DNA from: Gymnothorax reevesii
Lineage: Eukaryota > Chordata > Actinopteri > Anguilliformes > Muraenidae
Assembly: GCA_029721435.1 (NCBI GenBank)
Contig: CM056577.1
Span: 27,793,719 to 27,857,718, forward strand
Direction: 5' to 3'
DNA: 64,000 nucleotides
The notes beneath the pieces were generated by a model. The model did no database searches, was not told where the DNA came from, and saw only the letters and a list, made by a program, of their open reading frames with translations. A program made the translations under genes and the position numbers. Each line of letters begins with the position of its first letter. Positions within the stretch are counted from its first letter, which is position 1. Shown here piece after piece: positions 55,176 to 64,000 of the stretch.

Positions 55176-56464
55176 CATGCCAGATAACAAGCTTTTATTT
55201 TTTTAATGAAAGTTATACAAAAATAAAGCACAAGAATAAAATTATATAACAATTTTATACCTGCATAACCATTTTCCCCAACAAATGACTTCCATTATTA
55301 TAATAACTACAGGGCAATTGAGTGCATACTATCATTTATTTAGTTCTAAATCTAATATAGCGACGCTTTCCCCCCTTTTTGAATGAGCACCTCTGCAGTT
55401 TAATTAAATTGAGAGCTTGCCATAGCAGAGCTCCTGTGTAATTCAACAGCATGGCGGTGACCCCTGATTTCAGCCATTACAGAGCAAAGGCATTTAAGGG
55501 AACCACTGTGTGTTATATTGGGGGCTGGGGGTGTTCGGCCATGTATAGGCCAGGGAGTTCACCGAGAGGCGGGCTGTTTGTGAAAAAAGGGTGGCCAAAG
55601 GCTCGGAGCACTCTGGAAAGCGTGTAATTAAAGCAGCTCCGAGCTTAGAGGGTATACAGGCCTAGGTTCAAGTCCACAGCTAATGACATCACCGCCCAGC
55701 TACAGCTCTGTTCATTATGGTGGAATGTAGAGATCTGACCCCTTCTCAGAGGAAAAGGACTGTCTTGACTTGAATCGAAACAAACTAATGTTCTCTTCGA
55801 TATTCAAAATATCAAAATCCTACAGCTCTTTTTGGCATTTGTAGCATGTATTTGGATTCAAGAAGATATCAGGCTCTATCTTTCACACTGCCCTACCCGT
55901 TGCCACTACCCGCTACCAGTGAATTATGCATTTAGCAGCTTCCACTATCCCTAAACGGTATCTTGAGGCCACACAACCCGCTATGCATTATGCCGACTCC
56001 CTTATTTGAGCCTGGAAGTGTGCCCGTGGGCTTGTTTATGCGCTTTCCCTACAATTGCTATCTTGACCACAAACATTAGGGAAAGCGTACAGCGGGTCCT
56101 AAAACCACCCGCTACCCATTTGGGGTTTTATAAGAGTGCACCCAGGCGGCTTCAATGCGCCTCCACTTGGACACATGTGGACGTGCACATGCGGCTCCAC
56201 TTCCTAAATTAACTCGCCTATAAAAAGCCACCTTGGTTTAGCCTCAGTTGAACTCCCTAAAAAATGGCAGAGATTGCATTTAATCACCTTGATCAGCAAT
56301 TAAATAATAGAAGACGCCCAGAATGCATGTATTGCCAGCGCATCAGCTACCTGGGCCTTTCAGTAAAGGCTGTATTGTTTGTATCGATCATTTTTTCCCA
56401 CTTTTACAAAAGCATATAATTATTATATATAATATATTGAATATCAGGGCCGGCGCTAGACCTG
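55176..56464. other. Unannotated intergenic
   Basis: No supported gene. The open frame at 56006-56212 has no domain. CAGGGCCGGCGCTAGACCTG at 56447 resembles a hAT end, but no partner was found. Confidence 0.35.
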
Positions 56465-56723
56465 CCCAGGGGCAAGTGAGCAAGCTCAAACATGTTGTAT
56501 TTAAATATGTTTAGTCAGACCTTTCAAATGACACCCATGTCAATGGGGTCCACAAACCCATTCACTCAGGGGTAATGTTCATGCATTTTGGCCCCACTTT
56601 AGGGGGTTCCCTGCCCCTGGGCAGCAATGAGTTTGTGGACTCCAGCAACATGGGTGTCATTTGAAAGGTCTAACTAAACATACTTGAATACAACATATTT
56701 GATCCTCCTCACTTGCCCCTGGG
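56465..56723. repeat. Long inverted repeat: two 98-bp arms, 63-bp loop
   Basis: The arm 56465-56562 (starting CCCAGGGGCAAGTGAG) pairs with 56626-56723 with about 12 mismatches in 98, including an unbroken AGACCTTTCAAATGACACCC. Transcribed, it would form a long hairpin. It may be part of a hAT-like element starting at 56447. Confidence 0.8.
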
Positions 56724-59700
56724 CCCCATTGTAAGGGGCCAAAATCTCATTTTCTCAGATTTCAACCCCCTCTGCAGGGGCACAGGGGCTGGCCAGTGGA
56801 TTTGGACATATATTTCCTTGAAGCACATTCATCGACCTACAATTTGATACCAAACTTGCTACAATCTGATGACATCAGATTTTCGACCCCTACTCTATTT
56901 CCCTTTGCCCCTGAAATGGTAGTTGTTTCTGCAAAAACTGCACACTTTTCAGAGGAGAAGTTTTGTTTACTTAAAATAGTATGCGCTTCTGGTTAGAATA
57001 ATGCAAAAATAAAGTATTCCCCAGATGGTGGAACGAAACATCATATTTTGAGCCTTAGCACGTGGCCTAACACGCCAGAAATAAAACACAGATGGGAAAA
57101 CTAAGGTACACTGCACAATGCAGGGGGAAACAGAAATACTCACTCCAAGAGTGGATAAACTAGAAAAACAAAAACTGGACCTAACTAGACTGACGGACAC
57201 ACTGGGAGACTTAAATAAGGGGCAGACAAGACGTGGGCGCAGCAAAATACAAGACTCGGCAATCATACAAAGGAAATACTCGGCAGGCACAAGGAGCTGA
57301 GATTTCACCATGAGGACCAGAGTCTTCCATCTGATGGAGAGGAGGCGGGGACTTTAAAAGCAATCTCGGCTGGAACAGAAACACATGGGATTAATAAACA
57401 ATTACACGAGAACCGGGTTAACAATAATAACTTGAGACAAGTCGCTGAGACCATCAATCAAACTAGTTTAGATTAACCTATGAGACGCTCAGCCTATTTT
57501 TTAGGTTTCTGCTCGAATATTGCAACCCCATAATAAAATGGCTATATCTCTGCGACCACAAGGTCTATTTGAATAGTTTTGGTGTCATAGTAAATGGGAC
57601 ACTTGTGAGATTGGTTTAAATGTGTTCATATGAGTAAATGTGATACTGGTGAAGAGTAAATGAAGATGGCACACAGAAAAAAATTAAAAAATGTAGATTC
57701 GGCTAAATAAAAAAGCAATTTCAGGATGAATATCCCTTTGAAAATGATGCAGCGTCAGCTCTAAACCTTTATCAGACCATAGTACAACATCTGAACATTA
57801 TCTCTGCAAAGGTAGAACAAAATTAGAGAGGTCTCAGGACAGACTGTTCAGGCGACGTCTCCAAAATGGCCATTTTGGCACAGTTTGGCACCATCTATGC
57901 CATTTGAATTTTCTCCTGTACAACACTATATATTTCATTTTTATATCTCTAACGGTGATCAATACATCCAACAGTTTATACCAATTTTTTGAAAATTCAA
58001 CCAGACCTCTATTTAGTTTCCATTCCAAAAATGACCACACATCAACTGAATGTTGATTCCAAATAGAGCAGATTTACTTCAGTAAAACTGTAAACATTTC
58101 TGCAACAATACAAACAGTAAAAAAAAAAAAAAAAATACTAGAACTTCTACTAAATTTACACAGTTCTACATTGTGCAGATTTTGAAAAACTTTTTGTAAA
58201 ATTGCAAACCAAAATTAAATTCCTGGAGCCAGGCATCTGACCAGGAGTGGTTTTTGAATAAAAAAAGACAGCCTTTGAGTGCGGCTTCCTTTTTTCGCTT
58301 TCGTCATTCTCAGTTTTAGTAGTTTACGCACTAGGCGAAACAACTTATATATATATATCCAAGACGCAGACGCCAACTCTCCTTTATGCTATAAATATGA
58401 GTATATATACTCAAACATACACATGCACGCACACAGGTATTCAAATACCCATGCACATACAAACACAAACACAGTATCGCGTATCATAACACAAGACCAT
58501 ATCACTAAGCTGGCTTTTTGGGCCGAAAAAACAGCGAGCTCCAACTACATTGAAATTTTGACAGCAATAGATCTTTCAATACAACATTTATAATACATTC
58601 GACCATTTCGAAGACGGACGGTAGCTAACCAGAGTAACCGCGTTGTCCGGTGAATGGCATAGGCACTCGTCCTCTTGCCAGACACACAGCGTGCTGTCAG
58701 CGATCTGCCGCAGTAGTTTTAAGACTTTTTCGGCAGTAAAACGTCTGTTGAACCCCAGCTTGGCCATATTTTCATACAATTTAGCAAAATGTCGAGAAAA
58801 AAAATGAATCAAACGATCAAGAAACAATTGGAAAGAAGCCAATCCGTGCGCTCTGCTTCCAACTGCGCGTCCTGTGCGCCAGGCTACTTGGCGAATACCT
58901 ATGCAGTCAATACGCATTGCTCTATCTCCGCCACGGATTAGTCGATTTGGACCATCTACCCCTCGTTGGAATCGTTAGAGCCAATAGAATACGGCTAAAC
59001 TCACCAAAATGAGATTGACAGTACTGTCAGCCAATTGTAATCAGCAGAACGCTGGCATTGGGGAAGTACTACCTGATGCATACGTACATTGCGAGGCTTC
59101 CCGTGGGTCCTGAAAACTACCATAAAAAGCCGAAAAGTTTTGGAACGCAACATAGGAAATAGGACTTACTGAATCAAGTGTGGATTTTACAGAAAAATAA
59201 ACTTTTCTCACCTGAACAGCGAAGGTCAGATAAATTTTACTACTATAGTTTGGAAAAGCGATTTCTGTGTTTGTGATTCTTTGGCCTGGTTCTCTCTGAT
59301 ACTTTGGCGTAGATCGCTTTGCATTACATCATTGGAATCTGTGGTCTTAGCTGTCATTTGACGCCTCGCTCGTGTGTTCGGCCTGAACTTCTGTTGCGGT
59401 AGAGCTGGCAATATGTCGAGTGGGTTGACACAGCGGAGCTCCAGAGAGTTTGATATGTCGTAATTCATTTAGTTATTATTTGAGTCGTGTTTAGGGCATG
59501 TAAAAAACGTTTATATCGCCCTGTAGTTTAGGTTCTGCTGTTTAATTTGATGGCCAACATCACTGTATTCTCAGGTGATTAGTGTGTTATTTCACGCTAT
59601 TTTGCCTGTGCCTTCCCGAAGTCCCCCAATTGGGGGACTCTCGGTTACTAATTAAGGAAATCTAAGTGTGACGAGTAAAAAGCACCACGAGAGAACCGAA

Positions 59701-59862
59701 GGAAAGCACAGCTTAAAACGCAGTTAATCAGGGAAAGCTTAGGCAGGAATACAAAAGCTAGAATTACACGCACTCGCTAATGACTTAATTAAGGTTAATA
59801 CTATGTGACAAAATATTTACAATCACCCTCAAATAAGTGCTGGTTAGTACGGGTTAGTAATT
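56724..59862. other. Gene-free stretch with two unexplained open frames
   Basis: 57005-57500 reads like LTR-derived sequence in reverse, but I find no ends. 57530-57960 repeats words such as CCATTTTGG. An A-run is at about 58119-58135 and TA/CA microsatellites at 58340-58470. The 109-codon minus frame at 58588-58917 contains GFNRRFTAEKVLKLLRQIAD, faintly reminiscent of piggyBac-type N-termini, but with no confirming domain. The 80-codon minus frame at 59226-59468 is unrecognised. Confidence 0.3.
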
Positions 59863-60500
59863 ATATCCCCGAACGGCGTTCTGGGGATATTATGTTTTTG
59901 GTCCGACCCTATGTGTTAACGCGATAACTTCAGTAATATTTCAATTAGAAATATCATGTTTTGCATATAGGTAAGAATCATAATGAGCAAGAACTGATAC
60001 GATTTTGGACAATTTACAATTTCTAGATTGGCCACCAGGGGCCAAAAACGGAAAAATCACTGTTTTTATCATATCTCTGAAAATATTTGTCCAATCGACG
60101 TCAAATCAAGTGCAAATGAAAGGTCATGACCTGAGGATGTGTCTTACGATGACATTACACCTATTTGGTTCAAAATTTTTACACAAGGTGGAGCTTTGTC
60201 ACATAAAATTCACCATTTTTGCCATTTGTCCAATTGATATGAAACTATGTGCAACTGCAAGGTCATAACCTCAAAACGTGTCACATGATGACATCATACC
60301 TGTATGGTTCAATATTTTGCCACCAGGTGGCGCCTTGTGATGGAAAATGACCATTTTGGCCATATCTTCAGAACCATTTGTCCGATTGACATGAAATTAA
60401 GTTCAAATGAAAGTCTATTCAAGGTCTATTCAAATATTGGGGAATTGGAGGATTGGGGGCGTTGGGGATATACCCCAAGTCATTGCCTCCGACGGCATTA
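59863..60500. repeat. Tandem-repeat element with terminal hairpin
   Basis: It starts with a hairpin (59863-59890): ATATCCCC, then GAACGGCGTTC, T, GGGGATAT, a double stem. Three worn units follow, with TTTGTCCAAT and then GA..TGAAA at about 60088, 60226 and 60377 (spacing 138 and 151). It closes with TTGGGGATATACCCCAA (60461-60477), a second short hairpin. Confidence 0.7.
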
Positions 60501-60573
60501 GCCTAGTTATCCTATCAGAGAATGCATTCACTCAGTTTCGCGAGACCCAGAATTAAACATAGGTGGAAGCAAT

Positions 60574-61500
60574 GGCCGTTTCTCAATACCAAGAGTGCTA
60601 AGAACGAACTTGCATTCTTGGGAGGAACGTCCTCGCTATTCATCCTTGGAAGAGTGCACTTCCAAGGCTACGAGCACTCAGAACGCTGTCGACGGTTTGA
60701 GCCGATGCGTTCTTGTTGGTATAACGCAATACGCCAGCCACTGAGCTGCGACTTGCTCCGCATTCATCCTTTCTTCCCCCCCAGAATTGTTATCTGTGGG
60801 GAAAGAGGGGTCTGTGAGTGTGAGCTAGTTAACGTGCTTAGCTTAGCTTAGCTACGTTCCGCTCCTGTTGCAGAGTTTTTCTACTACAAAAACACTGGAG
60901 CATATTCGACATAAAACATCATACAGCAGCCAATATTTGAAATGTACTCCGATAATAGTTCCTCGCCTGAAAATTAGCAGAATAGTATTTAGCTAAGAAA
61001 TTGCGAAAGAATACCGACAGATTTCATTCAAAGTAAATGCATTGACTTTGAATGTAAATCTGTTCTGCGAAAAATTTGTATCGCGTCCAGTGTGAAAGCA
61101 GCTTTACCGATCCTGGGGTGCATTTCCCAAAATCACAGATGCTAACTTACATAGTTAGACCCATTGACTGTGAATTGACTGAATTGAATTATGTAAGATA
61201 TTCATTTAGTTAGCAACTACGCTTTTGGGAAACGTAACCCTGCCCTTCTCTCTCAGGAGCATCCCGCTACCACTTAGATGCCAAAAAGAATTCTGGAATA
61301 TGCGGGCTGTCAAGTTCACACAAGTTACCATCCAATGCATCCCCAGAAAAATGGGCGTGTCAAGAACACTTCTGATACTGGTAACCGTTCTCGTCGAGAT
61401 GCAAACTTTGAATTGAGACAGTACATGGTCTCAGAGGGATGACGTTTCTCAAGTTCACAAGAACAGAAGAACAGAGAAGAACGCATATTGAGAAACGGCG
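60574..61500. mobile_element. Inverted-end DNA element with a nested MITE
   Basis: Ends GGCCGTTTCTCAATA and (reverse complement) CGCCGTTTCTCAATA, flanked by AAT on both sides (60571-60573, 61501-61503). Inside, 61105-61243 has its own opposed ends (GGGTGCATTTCCCAAAA and the reverse of TTTTGGGAAACGTAACC), a known style of fish Harbinger MITE. No transposase frame. Confidence 0.55.
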
Positions 61501-61923
61501 AATGAATGAAATACCAGAGCCGAAACTGAAAGAGGATACGTGATTGGACAACGAGACGCAGGCATGCGGAAGGCTGTCACGCGACATCACTGGGCAGAGA
61601 GGAGTCGATCAGCAGACGGCAGATATGAAAGCTAAAAAATAAAAAAGTAAGGCACAAGCACAAATAAGAAAAAGACAACACACATGAGGCAGAATCATAA
61701 CAATCCCTTTATTGACTACAATTAGTCCTGGCTAATTCAAGATGGTTTTCCTTTGTAAACACGTTTTCCAATTCAAGAATAATCAAGTGGCAATTGAAGA
61801 CACGGCTTCTCTCCCCCATGCAATCTAACAGCGTCAAAATAATGGGCTACTTTCAGTACAGAAAAATAATTTAATTATAAATAGGTCTATGCACTGGCAT
61901 TCAGCAATGGAAATTTTTTTTTC

Positions 61924-62129
61924 CCAGCAAGAGCAGCATTTTAGAACTCTTTTGCGAATGAAGGTAATTTTGGCGACAAGCATGCACACCTGTTTTTGCA
62001 GCACCATCACGCAACTTGCTGTAAAAATAGACAGCTGCCCGATTGGAAAATGTAATTGGACGAAATCACGTACATGTCACCAGAATTACCTTCATTTGCG
62101 GAAGAGTTCTGAAACGCTGTTCTCGCTGG
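61924..62129. mobile_element. Foldback MITE, 206 bp, 53-bp inverted ends
   Basis: The left arm (CCAGCAAGAGCAGCATTTTA...) pairs with the right arm (reverse complement CCAGCGAGAACAGCGTTTCA...), including GAATGAAGGTAATT/AAATGAAGGTAATT. More than half of the element is inverted repeat. No target duplication identified. Confidence 0.7.
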
Positions 62130-62852
62130 AATAAAGTTAAAGTTTCGTAACGCTCAAACCACGCCTATGCACAATATATTGGGTAGCACTGGTGTTCCAC
62201 AGCCCCCCACAGGGACATTAGAAATTTTAGTTTTCTCCAAGCTTCTCATTCTCACCAGAAACATTCTTGTGCGAACACCTGAAATAAATCTGACACTTTT
62301 TCTTTTGCAGAGGTTGGAGATGAATAGAGTTAAAAGCAGTATAACTTACCTTATCCTTGTTACAATTTACATCACTCTCTATATTTGGTCTTCCAAAGAA
62401 GCTATCTAGGTCTCCTGCCATTCCGAGTAAGTCTAATTAGAACAACTCCATCATGCTAGGCCACCTCAGGAATTGTCTGTGCAGGAAAGGTTTTCTTTTG
62501 GACATTTCAAAGATTGTTGCATATGGGAAAGTTTCAAGTGCTCACATCACAGATTCAAGTGCTCACGCCAGATGGCGGATGATGGATAGAAAGCAGGAAA
62601 GGTGAAAAACATTTCTTTAAAATGATAATTGGTCCCAATCTGTTCTCTATTATTATTTTTACTGATTAAAGATACTTTAACTCCATAAACATTCACCTCT
62701 CTCACGTGTTACCAATTCTCTTCATTAAGAGAAGAAAAAAAATACATCATTTGAATGCAAAAATGTGCACATTTCAATCATAACATAACAAAACATAACA
62801 TAACAAAGTGGCGAGAACAGGCCATTCAGCCGAAGTAGGCTGGCCAGTTTTT
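62130..62852. other. Intergenic with microsatellite
   Basis: No gene. (CATAA)n-like words lie at 62780-62808, followed by GAGAACAGGCCATTCAGCC, a word frequent next to fish SINE-like repeats. Confidence 0.35.
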
Positions 62853-64000
62853 TATCCCAGCGGTATGTAATACCGTGGGATATAGTCATCGCCCTGTCCG
62901 TCCGTCTGTCCGTCCATAATCATTCTCATTTCCGGAGCAGAACTCAAAAACTACACCACTTATAAACTTCAAATTTGCTATAGAACCTACTCTTATGGTG
63001 TAGTTGTGCCTTTTGGGGGTTTCAGTTCCATTCTGCCCAAAATTTTTGATTTCTACACCAAAAACAGCCCAAAAATTGTCCCTTTTCTACAGCAGAATTC
63101 GAAAACTCTGCCACTTACAACCTTCATATTTTCTACGCATGTTATTCTAGTGATCCCATTGTGTCTTTTGGGCATTTTGAAATCATGGTTCCCAAAATTT
63201 ATCCGTCTGTCCATCTGTAATTATTTTCATTTCTGGAGCAGAACTCAAAAAATATACCACTTACAAACTTCAAATTTGCAATGGAACTTACTCATATGGT
63301 GTAGTTGAGCCTTTTGGGGGTTTCAGTTCCATGCTGCCCATAGTTATGGGCATTTTCACCAAAAACAGCCCTAAAATTGGACTTTGTCTCGTTTCCGAGT
63401 CAGAACTCAAAAATCATGCCATTTAGAAAATTCAAATTTGGTATGGAACTTACTCTTTTGGTGTAGTTGTGCCTTTTGGGGGTTTCATTTCCATTCTGCC
63501 CAAAATTTTTGATTTCTACACCAAAAACAGCCCAAAAATTGGACTTCGTCCCTTTTCTACAGCAGTATTCATAACTCTGCCACTTACAACCTTCATATTT
63601 TGTACGCATGTTATTCTAGTGATCCCATTGTGCCTTTTGGGCATTTTGAAATCATGGTTCCCAAAATTTATCCGTCTGTCCATCCGTAGTCATTTCATTT
63701 CCGGAGCAGCACTCAAAAAATATATCACTTACAAACTTCAAATTTGCAATGAAACTTACTCTTATTGCGTAGTTGTGCCTTTTGGAGGTTTCAGTTTCAT
63801 GCTGCCCATAATTTCGGAAATTTTCACCAAAAACAGCCCTGAAATTGGACTTTTTCTCGTTTCCAGGACAGAACTCAAAAACTATGCCACTTAGAAACTT
63901 CAAATTTGGTATGGAACTTACCCTTATGCTGTAGTTGTGCCTTTTGGGGGTTTCAGTTCCATTCTGCCCAAAATTTTTCATTTCTATGCCAAAAACAGCC
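62853..64000. repeat. Hairpin-led tandem array with 465-bp higher-order unit, runs off right edge
   Basis: A near-perfect hairpin opens the block: TATCCC and CGGTAT at 62853-62866 pair with ATACCG and GGGATA at 62870-62882. GTCCGTCCGTCTGTCCGTCC follows. Then the phrase TGTGCCTTTTGG or close variants recurs at about 63006, 63165, 63307, 63469, 63628, 63772 and 63937. Three unlike monomers of about 142-165 bp make a repeat period of 463-468 bp. Open frames here (63006, 63469) are by-products of the repeat. Confidence 0.8.

Noticed and set aside
58588..58917. 109-codon minus frame with an FTAEKVLKLL phrase, possible piggyBac-type N-terminus
   Set aside because: No catalytic domain, ends or neighbouring frame support it; the resemblance is too short to claim.
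63006..63894. Two similar open frames (63006 and 63469) with matching translations
   Set aside because: They are successive copies of a 465-bp tandem repeat; the resemblance is at DNA level in all frames, so not a gene family.

Overview
The window looks like a transposon-crowded intergenic or intronic stretch of a ray-finned (teleost-type) fish genome. The reasons are split V-set immunoglobulin exons with phase-1 introns, a Tf1/sushi-type chromodomain retrotransposon, Tc1-like, hAT and PIF/Harbinger-type elements and MITEs, and no bacterial-style gene density. There is no tRNA, rRNA, CRISPR array or operon. This assignment is an inference from repeat and gene types, not from a search.

The only host gene I can support is a + strand series of exons between about 10.6 and 32.9 kb. 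It has one signal-peptide exon (10582-10639) and four V-set Ig exons or exon relics (21014, about 22510, 23122 and 32513). All share an unusual cysteine pattern. Exon 3 is intact; V1 is frameshifted, V2 is broken at both ends, and V4 lacks the expected splice donor. It reads as a tandemly expanded innate-immune-receptor-like gene that mobile DNA has broken up.

Layout: 1-4.2 kb, the 5' half of a minus-strand Gypsy element with open gag and pol frames, a PNMA-like Gag and a tRNA-Thr primer site, running off the left edge. 4.2-10.1 kb, Tc1-type ends, LTR fragments nested in one another, and a Harbinger-like element. 11.2-17.0 kb, a complete Gypsy element with LTRs differing at 1 of 245 bases but several pol lesions. 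17.4-20.9 kb, two Harbinger-type MITEs and a solo LTR. 23.5-32.0 kb, a Tc1 transposon split by a hAT element, which itself carries a MITE split by a Gmr1-like (SCAN-type Gag) retrotransposon. 32.9-40.5 kb, a MITE, a Tc1-like element split by a solo LTR, and an older repeat split by a second solo LTR and a hAT MITE. 41.1-42.1 kb, a tandem-repeat block. 42.1-49.5 kb, an old LTR split by a sushi-type chromovirus with a candidate self-primer site. 50-64 kb, gene-poor sequence with a solo LTR, MITEs, a 98-bp-arm foldback, and three hairpin-associated tandem-repeat elements, the last running off the right edge.

The most interesting unexplained signal is a set of apparently unrelated tandem-repeat blocks (about 38.6, 41.1, 59.9 and 62.9 kb, more weakly 50.1, 53.1 and 57.5 kb). 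They share a degenerate core sentence; three also carry a terminal or near-terminal perfect or near-perfect hairpin.
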